In this document: positions 1 through 8,438 of the stretch, in pieces
Layout: every line of letters begins with the position of its first letter
Position numbering within the stretch: the stretch's first letter is position 1
Assembly: GCA_964628055.1 (NCBI GenBank)
Contig: CAZVNL010000007.1
Coordinates: 7,485-71,484 of the forward strand
Direction of reading: 5' to 3'
Origin: CAZBEL01 sp964628055
GTDB lineage: Bacteria; Fidelibacterota; Marinisomatia; Marinisomatales; TCS56
DNA: 64,000 nucleotides
Notes under the pieces: generated by a model
The model's input: the letters and a program-made list of their open reading frames with translations, nothing else
Databases searched by the model: none
What the model was told of the DNA's origin: nothing
Position numbers and translations under genes: made by a program

Positions 1-102
1 CACGTATATTTCCAGATCTGGAAGAGTGTCCGTCTAAAACAGTACGACGTGTCCGCCATCGTGGGTGGCTATAAATTCCTGGATACCGGAGAAACACCAT
101 GA
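1..102 (+). CDS. [NiFe]-hydrogenase cytochrome b subunit, C-terminal end only (truncated by window start)
   Basis: The first 34 codons read in frame to a TGA at 100-102. The peptide begins HVYFQIWKSVRLK and contains AIVGGYKF. It matches the C-terminus of the next gene (HVYFQVWKTIKLK and AIFGGYRY), so this is the end of a paralogous HupC/HyaC-type cytochrome b. HVYFQ lies in the last membrane helix, followed by a cytoplasmic tail. Its stop overlaps the next ATG (ATGA at 99-102), so the two are translationally coupled. The hydrogenase small and large subunits presumably lie upstream, outside the window (inference). Confidence 0.75.
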   Translation, partial: HVYFQIWKSVRLKQYDVSAIVGGYKFLDTGETP

Positions 103-779
103 TTCAAGCCCGTCCCCGCTACATCTGGTCCCGTTCCGTACGCACCCTGCACTGGCTTACCTTTCTCAGTGTCCTGGTGCTCCTGGTAACCGGGAATTAT
201 ATCTCCCACACCCCGGAATACGTTCACCCCAGCGGGGAACCGTATGAAAACTTTTTCATGGCCCAGATGCGGTTTGTCCATTTTATTGCCGCCATCGTGT
301 TTGATGTGGCCATAATCGTCTCCATCTACCTTATTTTCTTTTCCACCTTCCACGCCCCGTGGAAAGATTTGATTCCCAACAAAGAAAACCTGAAAAAAGC
401 CTGGATCCAGTTTAAATACTACTTCCGTCTTTCCGGGGAGCGGGTGGACTACGAATATGAAGACCCCGTGGACATTATCTCCTGGTTGTCCTTCCATATC
501 CTGGCCATCCTGCTCATGCTCTCCGGGTTTGGTTTATACGTAGCTTCCTTTGCCAAGGATTGGTGGTGGCCTAAAGTACTGCATTTGTCTACCGACTGGA
601 TTGTGTGGCTTTTCGGGGGTTTGGGCGGAACCCGCATGGCTCACCATCTCATGTGGTGGCTCATCTTGGCCTGGGTCCTTGTTCACGTCTATTTCCAGGT
701 GTGGAAAACCATTAAACTGAAGACCGGCAATATTGATGCCATCTTCGGTGGCTACCGCTACACCCGTACCAATCGTTGA
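99..779 (+). CDS. [NiFe]-hydrogenase b-type cytochrome subunit (HupC/HyaC family)
   Basis: A 226-residue integral membrane protein with four to five hydrophobic segments. Histidines lie where this family binds two b hemes: VRTLHWL near residue 18, MRFVHFI near 60, SFHIL near 138, and MAHHLMWW and VHVYFQ near 186-206. Proteins of this family anchor a periplasm-facing [NiFe]-hydrogenase and pass electrons from H2 to menaquinone. The length is normal for the family (about 220-260). The ATG overlaps the stop of a paralogous partial gene, so the locus has two tandem cytochrome b genes. The maturation protease follows 89 bp downstream. Family assignment is firm; the partner hydrogenase is not visible. 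Confidence 0.9.
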   Translation: MIQARPRYIWSRSVRTLHWLTFLSVLVLLVTGNYISHTPEYVHPSGEPYENFFMAQMRFVHFIAAIVFDVAIIVSIYLIFFSTFHAPWKDLIPNKENLKKAWIQFKYYFRLSGERVDYEYEDPVDIISWLSFHILAILLMLSGFGLYVASFAKDWWWPKVLHLSTDWIVWLFGGLGGTRMAHHLMWWLILAWVLVHVYFQVWKTIKLKTGNIDAIFGGYRYTRTNR

Positions 780-809
780 TTTAATCCCCCTCCCTGGTAG
801 TTAAAAGTC

Positions 810-838
810 TTGGTTCCCCTTCATGGGATGGGTATAAT
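810..838 (+). promoter_or_regulatory. Candidate sigma70-type promoter before the hydrogenase protease gene
   Basis: TTGGTT at 810-815 and a perfect TATAAT at 833-838 are 17 bp apart, ending 30 bp before the protease start. The gene would then be transcribed partly independently of the hydrogenase operon. This is a sequence match only. Confidence 0.4.
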
Positions 839-868
839 GTTTCCTTAGGGTATAGGTCTTAATTCCAG

Positions 869-1417
869 ATGTCTTCCCCGTCTCCAGCCAAAATTTTAAT
901 CCTGGGTGTGGGCAATTTGCTCCTTTCCGACGAAGGGTTGGGGGTTCACGCTCTGCGGGCCCTGGAGCGCACTTACGACTTTCCACCCCAGGTAACCCTT
1001 TTGAAGGGGGGTACGGGGGCATTAAGTCTTTTACCCGAGATTCAAGGGAGTGATATGGTTTTTATCCTGGACGCCCTGCTATTGAACGAGCCACCGGGGA
1101 CGGTAGCCCACTTTAGTTACCAGTCTCTGCCCCCCACCTACCAGCGGAAAGACACCGCCCACGGAATTGATATACTGGATGTCCTGTCAGCAGCTTCCTT
1201 CCAGGGCAATCTTCCCCCGGTGACGATTCTTGGCATTCAGGCCGCGGATATCACCACCCCCAGCCTGGAGCTGACCCCCGCCGTGGCTGCAGCCCTGGAG
1301 ACGCTACTTAACATGCTTTTAGCGGAGTTAAAAAAAATAGGTATTACCGTGACACCAAAACCGGAGCTTAAAAATTCAGCTCCAGATGAGGCGCAGGGCG
1401 AACAGGAAAATCAGTAA
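869..1417 (+). CDS. Hydrogenase maturation endopeptidase (HyaD/HybD/HupD family)
   Basis: A 182-residue protein of peptidase family M52. It removes the C-terminal peptide of the [NiFe]-hydrogenase large subunit after nickel insertion. The sequence opens with ILGVGNLLLSDEGLGVHAL. Glu22, Asp68 (in FILDAL) and His98 (in AHGIDIL) match the nickel-probing E/D/H triad of HybD (E16/D62/H93). The C-terminal 20 residues are charged and unlike the family core. The last 42 bp overlap, tail to tail, with the VKOR-like gene on the other strand, so no terminator separates the converging operons. The ribosome-binding site is weak. Confidence 0.92.
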   Translation: MSSPSPAKILILGVGNLLLSDEGLGVHALRALERTYDFPPQVTLLKGGTGALSLLPEIQGSDMVFILDALLLNEPPGTVAHFSYQSLPPTYQRKDTAHGIDILDVLSAASFQGNLPPVTILGIQAADITTPSLELTPAVAAALETLLNMLLAELKKIGITVTPKPELKNSAPDEAQGEQENQ

Positions 1418-1801
1418 ATTGATCAGGTGGACAGTGAGGCACGGTCGACAGGTGACCCGCAAACGGTAAAGCCCCCACATGAGGTAGAGACTGAATAAAA
1501 AGGTAATAAAGGTTACGTCCACCAAGATGAAGGAGAAAACCCCCACCTCCATGCCCGTGAGTCCTACCAGGACCAGGAGTCCGGCGTAGTACCAGAGGCC
1601 CCAGAGGGCGTTGGGCTGCCCTAGGGTACGCCCATAAGGCGTCTCCACGATCGTTTCGCAATGGCAATTACCCATTTGGACTATGCGAGGTAACCAACCC
1701 ACCTGGCGGGGCATTTTTCCCCGATAAACCCCATAGAAGTAGTACGAGACGAACCCTCCAGCCAGGATGAGGATCCCGATGATAACAAGGTAGGCGTACA
1801 A
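1376..1801 (-). CDS. VKOR-like membrane thiol oxidoreductase
   Basis: A 141-residue protein with about four membrane helices. It carries a cysteine pair C46-x-C48 in a loop after helix 1, a G-x-PNALWG-x-WYYAG segment, and C118-x-x-C121 (CRPC) followed by HLIN in the last helix. This layout matches the vitamin K epoxide reductase family, whose bacterial members reoxidise periplasmic disulfide-forming proteins using quinone. It is the last gene of the hyp-nickel operon, 15 bp after the permease. Its presence there suggests redox control of hydrogenase or cytochrome cysteines (inference). The N-terminal pair is CxC rather than the more widely spaced pair of classic VKORs, so it could also be a related membrane redox sensor. 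Confidence 0.6.
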   Translation of the reverse strand: MYAYLVIIGILILAGGFVSYYFYGVYRGKMPRQVGWLPRIVQMGNCHCETIVETPYGRTLGQPNALWGLWYYAGLLVLVGLTGMEVGVFSFILVDVTFITFLFSLYLMWGLYRLRVTCRPCLTVHLINLLIFLFALRLIWS

Positions 1802-1816
1802 GGTGACCGGCTCCCC

Positions 1817-2536
1817 TTACAACCCGAACAATTTAAGGGAGATTCCCGAGAGGGCGATGATGGCCCCGGCCAGGGCGTGCACGTAGCGTTCTATAACCCC
1901 TAACTTGAGGCGCAGTAAGCCCTTCACGCTCAAAACCGTGATGGCGGTCATGGTGGTAATGGTAGTGACGCCGAAGACGAGGGTAACTGACATTAGACTA
2001 AGCCAGTCGTGTAGGGCGGCGGGGTACATGAGGATGGGAATCAACGGTTCGCAGGGTCCAAGCACGAAGATGATAAACAAAACCCAGGGGGTCGTGGAAT
2101 GGGGATCACCGTGGAAGTGGACGTGACTGGTGAGGTGGTGATGGGTGTGCTGATGAGCGCCGGATTCGTGGGTGTGGGTATGGGTATGTTCCCGGGCTCG
2201 CCAGGCCAGACGTAACCCCCACGCTCCGTAGGCGATCCCGAAACCGATGAGTAACCAACTGGCCACGCCACCCCGCACCGATTCTACACCTTCCAATAGA
2301 CCCACAGCCAGCCCTAACGCCACCCCCATAATCCCCAAGATCACCGACCCCAGGACGTGCCCCAAACCACACAGGATCGTCAACCAGGTCGTCTTGGTGA
2401 GACTCCAATTACGTGCCCGGCCCAACATGATGAATGGCAGGTAGTGATCGGGACCGATTAAAGTGTGGATGAACCCGATGGAAAAGGCGGTGGACAGTAA
2501 AATAGAGAGTTCCGTTGGTTGGGCTACTGAGTTCAA
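1817..2536 (-). CDS. Nickel permease-like membrane protein (NicO/UreH-type) with His-rich loop
   Basis: A 239-residue, roughly six-helix membrane protein. HTLIGPDHYLPF near residues 24-35 resembles the H-x4-DH nickel/cobalt-binding motif of NiCoT/NicO proteins. A cytoplasmic loop at about 116-147 is very rich in histidine (HTHTHTHE, HQHTHHH, HVHFHGD) and probably concentrates Ni2+. FVLGPCEPLIP lies in the second half, as in UreH/SafE-like members. It starts 4 bp after hypE ends, in the hyp operon, so nickel supply for [NiFe]-hydrogenase is the likely role. The transport direction cannot be read from sequence; RcnA-type exporters share the His loop. Confidence 0.75.
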   Translation of the reverse strand: MNSVAQPTELSILLSTAFSIGFIHTLIGPDHYLPFIMLGRARNWSLTKTTWLTILCGLGHVLGSVILGIMGVALGLAVGLLEGVESVRGGVASWLLIGFGIAYGAWGLRLAWRAREHTHTHTHESGAHQHTHHHLTSHVHFHGDPHSTTPWVLFIIFVLGPCEPLIPILMYPAALHDWLSLMSVTLVFGVTTITTMTAITVLSVKGLLRLKLGVIERYVHALAGAIIALSGISLKLFGL

Positions 2537-2540
2537 ATCA

Positions 2541-3605
2541 TTAACAAATCCGGGGTAATTGTTCCCCCAAAGGTAACTCTACGATGCGCTGGGTTCCCAA
2601 AGTTGTTTGCATTACCACCTGTCCCGGGTGTTCTTCAGTCACTTCCCCAATGCGCACAGCCTGGTGTCCCTGGGGGTGGGCCTGCATGGCGTTGAGGACG
2701 CGGTGGGCATCCTTTTCAGGGAGGACGGCGATGAGTTTTCCTTCGTTGGCCACGTAGAGGGGGTCGATGCCCAGGATTTCACAGGCTCCCTGGACATCCG
2801 GTCGTACGGGAAGTCGCTCCTCATAGATACGGATTCCTACCTGGGAAGCCTGGGCCATTTCGTTGAGTGTGGCCGCCACGCCTCCCCGGGTAGGATCGCG
2901 CAGGGCATGCAGATGCGAAGAGACAGCCAGCATGTGGGCCACCAAGTCGTTCAGCGGTGCCGTGTCGCTTAACACCTGGTTTTGAAAGGAAAGCCCCTCC
3001 CGACTGGTGAGGACCGCCATGCCGTGATCTCCGATAAAGCCAGACAGCAGGATCGCGTCTCCCACTTGCAAGTTACGCACGGAGATGTGGACCTTGTCGT
3101 CCACCACGCCCAGACCGGTGGTGGTGATGAATAGTTGGTCACACTGGCCGTGATTCACCACTTTCGTATCGCCCGTGGCCACCGACACTCCAGCGGCCTT
3201 GGCTGCGGCTTCCATGGTGCACAGGATCCGGTGCAGCGTTTTGAGGGGCAGGCCCTCTTCTAATATGAAGCTCACGCTAATATACAGGGGCGTGGCGCCG
3301 CACATGGCCACGTCGTTCACCGTGCCGTTAATGGCCAGGTCCCCGATGTTCCCCCCCGGGAAAAAAAGGGGCTCCACAACGAAACTGTCGGTGGAAAAGG
3401 AGACTCTCCCGGGTGGGAGGGTTAGTTGCGCCTGGTCTTCCAGGGCGTTCAAGGTCTGGTTGCCGAAGCGGGGGAGGAATAAGGTTTCGATGAGTTGGGC
3501 GGTGAGCTTACCCCCGGCCCCGTGGGCGAGTTGAATCGTGTCATAATCGGTTTTTGGCAAGGGGCAGCTCAAACTTTCCGGGGCTATGGTCCTCTTTTTA
3601 TGCAT
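2541..3605 (-). CDS. hypE: Hydrogenase maturation factor HypE
   Basis: A 354-residue PurM-like protein. HypE dehydrates the carbamoyl group on its own C-terminal cysteine to a thiocyanate, the source of the CN ligands of the NiFe site. The sequence keeps the N-terminal IQLAHGAGGKLTAQLI, the ATP-site element FSTDSFVVEPLFFPGGNIG and the essential C-terminal PRIC (Cys354). It lies 6 bp after hypD. The length is typical. About 14 N-terminal residues precede the usual family start; a start internal to these is possible. Confidence 0.96.
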   Translation of the reverse strand: MHKKRTIAPESLSCPLPKTDYDTIQLAHGAGGKLTAQLIETLFLPRFGNQTLNALEDQAQLTLPPGRVSFSTDSFVVEPLFFPGGNIGDLAINGTVNDVAMCGATPLYISVSFILEEGLPLKTLHRILCTMEAAAKAAGVSVATGDTKVVNHGQCDQLFITTTGLGVVDDKVHISVRNLQVGDAILLSGFIGDHGMAVLTSREGLSFQNQVLSDTAPLNDLVAHMLAVSSHLHALRDPTRGGVAATLNEMAQASQVGIRIYEERLPVRPDVQGACEILGIDPLYVANEGKLIAVLPEKDAHRVLNAMQAHPQGHQAVRIGEVTEEHPGQVVMQTTLGTQRIVELPLGEQLPRIC

Positions 3606-3611
3606 GAAGGG

Positions 3612-4706
3612 TTATTTCCACTGGGTCCGTTGGTAGCGGTAATAGGCGGCGCAGGCCCCTTCGGCCGAAACCATCGTTGCTCCTAAGGGATGCAGGGGCG
3701 TGCAGGTGGTGCCGAAGGCCTGGCACTGGGGCGGTTTTATGAGCCCTTGCAGTACCGCCCCGCTCTCACACTCCGCGGGCTCCTGGGTATTGATGACGCC
3801 CAGGGAAAATTTTTTCTCGGCGTCGAAGGAAGCGTATTGCTCCTGGATTCGTAACCCCGAGGAGGGAATTTCCCCGATTCCCCGCCATTTCCGAGGGGTC
3901 ACTTCAAAAACCGCTTGCACCAGCTCCTGGGCGGGGCGGTTCCCTTCCCTTTTCACCGAACGCAAATACTGGTTTTCTACGCCGTAGCGTCCCGCTTCAA
4001 GCATTCTTACAACAAGGAGGAGGCCCTCTAAAATATCCACCGGCTCGAATCCCGTGGGCACGATGGGAACCCGGTAGCGCTGGGCGATGGGCTCGTATTC
4101 CCGCCACCCCATGACGGTGCACACGTGGCCAGCCGCCAAGTAGCCTTGGACGCGATTCTGTGGGGCGGAGAGCAAAGCCTCCATGGCCGGGGGAACCAGA
4201 ACGTGACTCACCAGCTCGCTGAAGTTAGTCAACCCCTCTTTGGCGGCCTGGTAGATGGCCATGGCGTTTCCCGGAGCAGTGGTCTCAAACCCCACGGCGA
4301 AGAAGACAATCTCTTTCTGGGGCTGTTGTCGCGCCAGGGCCAGGGCCTCTAAGGGGGAATAGACAATGCGCACATCGTGGCCCGCCGACTTTACCTGGAG
4401 TAAGTCCGTTTCACTGCCGGGAACCCGGAGCATATCCCCAAAACTGGTGAAAATCACCCCCGGTTGCTGGGCAATCTCAATGGCCCGGTCGATTATTTCT
4501 AAGGGGGTTACGCAAACGGGACAGCCGGGTCCGTGGACTAGCTCGATTGCTTGGGGCAGTACCTGATCCAGACCATGGCGAATGATGGAATGGGTTTGGC
4601 CGCCGCAGATTTCCATGATCACCCACGGGCGGGTGACGGTCTTGTGGATTTCCCGCAGAATTTGCCGGGCAATGGCGGGATCGCGGAATTCGGATAAATA
4701 CTTCAT
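3612..4706 (-). CDS. hypD: Hydrogenase maturation factor HypD
   Basis: A 364-residue [4Fe-4S] protein that, with HypC, is the scaffold on which the Fe(CN)2CO group is built. Conserved elements are present: MEICGGQTHSI, HGPGCPVCVTP with the redox-active cysteines, FFAVGFETTAPG, and AAGHVCTVMGW. C-terminal cysteines (GEIPSSGLRI, then C in PAECESGAVLQG, PPQCQAFGTTCTP) can ligate the cluster. The length is typical. It follows hypC by 26 bp in the operon. Confidence 0.97.
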   Translation of the reverse strand: MKYLSEFRDPAIARQILREIHKTVTRPWVIMEICGGQTHSIIRHGLDQVLPQAIELVHGPGCPVCVTPLEIIDRAIEIAQQPGVIFTSFGDMLRVPGSETDLLQVKSAGHDVRIVYSPLEALALARQQPQKEIVFFAVGFETTAPGNAMAIYQAAKEGLTNFSELVSHVLVPPAMEALLSAPQNRVQGYLAAGHVCTVMGWREYEPIAQRYRVPIVPTGFEPVDILEGLLLVVRMLEAGRYGVENQYLRSVKREGNRPAQELVQAVFEVTPRKWRGIGEIPSSGLRIQEQYASFDAEKKFSLGVINTQEPAECESGAVLQGLIKPPQCQAFGTTCTPLHPLGATMVSAEGACAAYYRYQRTQWK

Positions 4707-4732
4707 GGCGCTAAACTTTGTTTTACCCGCCT

Positions 4733-5026
4733 TTAAGAATCTTTACGGAGCTTGTTCTCTGGCTCGGGGATGTCGTACAAAGCCACCCCCTGGTCCTGGG
4801 CGGCGGTGAGCATCTCTTCCCAGGCGGCGATGGATTTTAAGGCCTCCTCTTCGTCGATGATGGAGATGCCAAAACCAGCGTGAACGATGGTGTACTGGCC
4901 CACCTGGATGTCCGGGACATATTCCAGACAGGCCTTACTCTGGGTACCCCCGTAATCAATGGTTCCCATGAGTAACTCATGTTCAGTGTAAATACGGACG
5001 ACTTTCCCGGGGATTCCTAAGCACAT
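4733..5026 (-). CDS. hypC: Hydrogenase maturation chaperone HypC
   Basis: A 97-residue protein beginning MCLGIPGKVV. The N-terminal Cys2 is the Fe-carrying residue of HypC/HybG chaperones, which bring the Fe(CN)2CO group from HypD to the hydrogenase large subunit. The rest (YTIVHAGFGISIIDEEEA) is the typical small beta-barrel plus helix. The C-terminal extension after residue 80 is slightly longer than in E. coli. It lies 8 bp after hypF. Confidence 0.96.
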   Translation of the reverse strand: MCLGIPGKVVRIYTEHELLMGTIDYGGTQSKACLEYVPDIQVGQYTIVHAGFGISIIDEEEALKSIAAWEEMLTAAQDQGVALYDIPEPENKLRKDS

Positions 5027-5034
5027 ATCGTTTC

Positions 5035-7293
5035 CTATCCTTGGTTGAGAGTTTGTCTACCGATTAATCCTTGCCCCAGGGCCAAACCCCCGTCGTTGGG
5101 CGGGACCTTACGATGGACCAGCACCGTAAACCGGGCGCGTTTTAAGGCGGGAACGAGAGCCTCCACCAGCACTTGGTTTTGAAAGACACCCCCGCTCAGG
5201 GCCACCAGCTTCAGGCCCGTGTCAGCACGCGCCTGCCGGGCGAGTTCTACGAAAAGTTTCACCAGGGTCGCATGGAAACGGCTGGCCAGGCGTTCGAGGG
5301 ACTCCCCGTTTTGTATGGCCCGCACCACCGCCCGAATGATGGGCTGCACTGATAGCTGCCATCCCGTCGCGGTTTGTTCCAGTTCATAGGCGAAAGGTCG
5401 TACCTTCAGGCTTTGGACGCGGTACATGAATTCGATGGCGGCCTGGCCCTCGTAGTGGATGGTTTGCCTACCGCCGCATAAGGCGGCCACCGCGTCGAAC
5501 AACCGGCCGCAACTGCTGGTGGGATAGCAGCGCACGTTCCGGGTGACGAGCTCCGCCACTGGCGCCCAGTTATGCTGCTTTAAAAAAGGTAGTTGGGGAA
5601 AGTCCTCCCCGAAAGTCCTTATCAGGTAGCTCAGCGCTATCCGCCAGGGGGCCCGAATGGCCGCGTCCCCGCCCGGTAGGGGCATGTATTCAAAATGGGC
5701 GTAACGCTGGAACTCCCCAAGGTCGCCGATAAGGACCTCTCCCCCCCAGATGGCCCCGTCCGTGCCGTACCCCGTTCCGTCCATGATCAGGCCGATCACT
5801 GGTTCCGAGACCTGGTTTTCGGCCAGCACTGCCGCCAAATGGGCGTGGTGGTGTTGAACGGCCAGGCGTCTGACACCAGTCTGTTCCCGGGCCCAGCGCG
5901 TGGAGAAATAGTCGGGGTGCAGGTCTTGGACGATGAGCTCTGGAACGGTTTCGAAGACCTGCGTCAGGTGGGTAATTGTCTTTTGGAAGGCGGCGTAGGC
6001 TTCCTGATTGGCCAGGTCCCCGATATGTTGACTTAAAAAAGCCCGATCGTCCTTTAACAGGCACACCGTATTTTTCAGTTCCCCGCCAACGGCCAGGACG
6101 GGAGGCCCGGTGGAGTTCACGAAAATGGGTTGGGGGGCATAACCCCGGCTACGTCGCAGGGGCAACACCTGCTTTCCAATTGTTATCATTACGGAATCAT
6201 CGGTGCGGAGATAGATGTCCCGGTCGTGCGTTAGAAAGTAGTCGGCGATATGCTGCAGACGGTGAAAGGCTTCAGCATTGTTCACGCAAATGGGTTCCTC
6301 GGTGAGGTTTGCGCTGGTCATCACCAGGGGCGGCAGTTGGTAGTGAAATAGAATCTGGTGCAGGGGGGTGTAGGGGAGCATAACGCCCAGCCGGGGATTA
6401 TCGGGGGCCACGGCTTCGACGATGGGGCTGGGGTGTTTTTTCCGTAACAGGACGATTGGGCGCTGCCAACTGGTGAGAAGCTGTTCTGCCTCCAGAGTTA
6501 AATCGCATAGGGTTTGGGCCGTGGCCAGGTCTGGCACCATGATAGCCAGCGGTTTTTCTTCCCGGTGCTTTCGCTCTCGGAGGCGCCGAACGGCTTTTGC
6601 CTCCGTGGCGAGCACCGCCAGGTGGAAGCCCCCTAATCCCTTAAGCGCTACGATGGCCCCTTCTTTTAACCGCTTGGCCGTTTCCCGCAGGGGTTCGGTG
6701 GTGGTCACGGGCGTTTGATTTGAGGACCACAGCGTGACCATGGGTCCACAGGTCGGACAGGCGTTGGGCTGGGCGTGGAATCGGCGGTTGTGGGGATCGT
6801 CGTATTCGGCCTGGCATTCTGGACACATGGTGAAACTGGCCATGGAGGTGGCCGCCCGGTCATAGGGTAACTGTTTGATGATGGTAAAGCGCGGACCGCA
6901 GTTCGTACAGTTAGTGAAAGGGTAGAGGTAGCGCCGGTTTTGAGGATCGAAGATTTCTTCTAAGCAGGCCTCGCAGGTGGCCACGTCGGGGGCGATTAGC
7001 GTTGTTGGGGTGGTGGCGTGATGGGAAGGCCTAATCTGGAAGGTGGTATCACCGTTTAAGGGGCTTCCTTGGCTACTAATAGTACGGATCACACACAGAG
7101 GCGGGGCGTCTTTATTGAGGCGGATTTGAAACTGACGGATCGCTTGTGCGCGGCCTTCCACCTCGATCTCCACACCGGTAGAGGTGTTGGTAACGTAGCC
7201 TGTGAGGTGGTGCTGGTGGGCTAAATTGTAAATGAAGGGACGAAAGCCAACCCCCTGGACGATGCCGTCAATGGTAATGTGCTTTCGTTGCAT
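5035..7293 (-). CDS. hypF: Carbamoyltransferase HypF
   Basis: A 752-residue multidomain enzyme that makes carbamoyl-adenylate from carbamoyl phosphate and moves the carbamoyl group to HypE, supplying CN ligands. Domains in order: acylphosphatase (GIVQGVGFRPFIYNLA, near 10-25); two zinc-finger units (CEACLEEIF, CTNCGPRF, then CPECQAEYDD, CPTCGP; about 105-185); YrdC-like (KEGAIVALKGLGGFHL, about 210-380); Kae1-like with VQHHHAHLAAVLAE near 480 and ALSGGVFQN near 700. The length is normal (750). It lies between hypB and hypC, with gaps of 6 and 8 bp. Confidence 0.97.
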   Translation of the reverse strand: MQRKHITIDGIVQGVGFRPFIYNLAHQHHLTGYVTNTSTGVEIEVEGRAQAIRQFQIRLNKDAPPLCVIRTISSQGSPLNGDTTFQIRPSHHATTPTTLIAPDVATCEACLEEIFDPQNRRYLYPFTNCTNCGPRFTIIKQLPYDRAATSMASFTMCPECQAEYDDPHNRRFHAQPNACPTCGPMVTLWSSNQTPVTTTEPLRETAKRLKEGAIVALKGLGGFHLAVLATEAKAVRRLRERKHREEKPLAIMVPDLATAQTLCDLTLEAEQLLTSWQRPIVLLRKKHPSPIVEAVAPDNPRLGVMLPYTPLHQILFHYQLPPLVMTSANLTEEPICVNNAEAFHRLQHIADYFLTHDRDIYLRTDDSVMITIGKQVLPLRRSRGYAPQPIFVNSTGPPVLAVGGELKNTVCLLKDDRAFLSQHIGDLANQEAYAAFQKTITHLTQVFETVPELIVQDLHPDYFSTRWAREQTGVRRLAVQHHHAHLAAVLAENQVSEPVIGLIMDGTGYGTDGAIWGGEVLIGDLGEFQRYAHFEYMPLPGGDAAIRAPWRIALSYLIRTFGEDFPQLPFLKQHNWAPVAELVTRNVRCYPTSSCGRLFDAVAALCGGRQTIHYEGQAAIEFMYRVQSLKVRPFAYELEQTATGWQLSVQPIIRAVVRAIQNGESLERLASRFHATLVKLFVELARQARADTGLKLVALSGGVFQNQVLVEALVPALKRARFTVLVHRKVPPNDGGLALGQGLIGRQTLNQG

Positions 7294-7299
7294 GGAGGG

Positions 7300-8088
7300 T
7301 TACGGTGTGGTACCTGTGTGACGTAGGGTTTCCAGATACTTCAACCAGGTTTCCAGACCCGCCTCCGTTTGGGCCGAAAGGCGTATGAAACGCAGGTGGG
7401 GATTGATTGAGTGCGCATAGGTCTGGAACTGCGCTTCGTCGAAATCCACGTAGGGGAGCAAGTCGATTTTATTGATAACACAGGTTTGTGCCGCAGCGAA
7501 GATGGTGTCGTATTTCAACGGTTTGTCGGTCCCCTCGGTGACGCTGACGATAACCATTTTCTCTGCTTCCCCTAAATCGAACAGGGCCGGGCAGACTAGA
7601 TTTCCTACATTCTCAATAAACAAGAGGGACTGGTGCGGTGGGTTCAACTGGTGTAAGGCATCGTGAATCATGTGGGCATCTAAGTGGCACCCCGTGCCCG
7701 TGTTGATCTGAAGGGCCACCGCGCCGCTAACTTGGATCCGCCGGGCGTCCTGGAGGGTTTGTTGGTCCCCTTCGATGACCGTAATGGGAACGGTTTTATT
7801 TAAATGGGCGATGGTCTTTTCTAACAAGGTGGTTTTCCCCGCCCCGGGGGAACTGAGGAGATTAATGGCCAGAATCTCCTGGCTCCGAAGATGTTCCCGG
7901 TTGTGAGCGGCCAGTTCGTCGTTTTTAGCCAGAAGTTCCTGCTGAACTTGGATTTGTCGCTGGGAGGCGGCCGGCTGGTCGTGGCTATGGTCCGGGACGG
8001 TTGGGTGGTGGGGGGCAAGCGAGGAAGGGTTTAATTTAGTCATGGTCACCGGATGATCCGGTTGACCGCAGCCACAGGTGTCACACAT
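7300..8088 (-). CDS. hypB: Nickel-inserting GTPase HypB
   Basis: A 262-residue SIMIBI-class GTPase that delivers nickel to the hydrogenase large subunit. The N-terminal MCDTCGCG holds the high-affinity metal site (CxxCGC). A short His-containing linker follows (HHPTVPDHSHD, about 27-38), which may store nickel. The P-loop is SSPGAGKTTLLE, the G-domain metal site GTGCHLDAHM, and the guanine-specificity motif NKIDLLPYVDF. It starts 8 bp after hypA. Confidence 0.97.
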   Translation of the reverse strand: MCDTCGCGQPDHPVTMTKLNPSSLAPHHPTVPDHSHDQPAASQRQIQVQQELLAKNDELAAHNREHLRSQEILAINLLSSPGAGKTTLLEKTIAHLNKTVPITVIEGDQQTLQDARRIQVSGAVALQINTGTGCHLDAHMIHDALHQLNPPHQSLLFIENVGNLVCPALFDLGEAEKMVIVSVTEGTDKPLKYDTIFAAAQTCVINKIDLLPYVDFDEAQFQTYAHSINPHLRFIRLSAQTEAGLETWLKYLETLRHTGTTP

Positions 8089-8096
8089 GGTTCATC

Positions 8097-8438
8097 TCAA
8101 TCTATGGTTATGGTAGTGATGCGCAGAGTTTTACCAGCCAGGACATTCATACCCCAGTTGCCGCACTCAGGGCAGCGATTGGCAAACGACTGGATCTGGC
8201 CCTCGTAATGACAGACGGGGCATTGGCCCCGGCCGGGAATCTCGGTAATCTTCAACTGACAGTCGTGGGCCAGGGTGTTTTGTTTAGCCACCTCAAAACA
8301 GGTGACCAGGGCCGCTTTCATTACGCCGGAAAGGGTCCCCATCTCCAGTTCAATATGCGTAATCCGTTTGGCCTGGGCCTTCTGAGCGGTCTCCAGGGCC
8401 AGGTCTACCAGGTTCAACGCCAGGGTCATTTCGTGCAT
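8097..8438 (-). CDS. hypA: Nickel chaperone HypA
   Basis: A 113-residue zinc protein that works with HypB to insert nickel. It begins MHEMTLALNLVDLAL; His2 is the nickel ligand. The zinc ribbon is CPVCHYEG and, after 14 residues, CPECGN. It is the first gene of the minus-strand hyp operon, so the promoter of the whole set lies in 8439-8800. Confidence 0.96.
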   Translation of the reverse strand: MHEMTLALNLVDLALETAQKAQAKRITHIELEMGTLSGVMKAALVTCFEVAKQNTLAHDCQLKITEIPGRGQCPVCHYEGQIQSFANRCPECGNWGMNVLAGKTLRITTITID

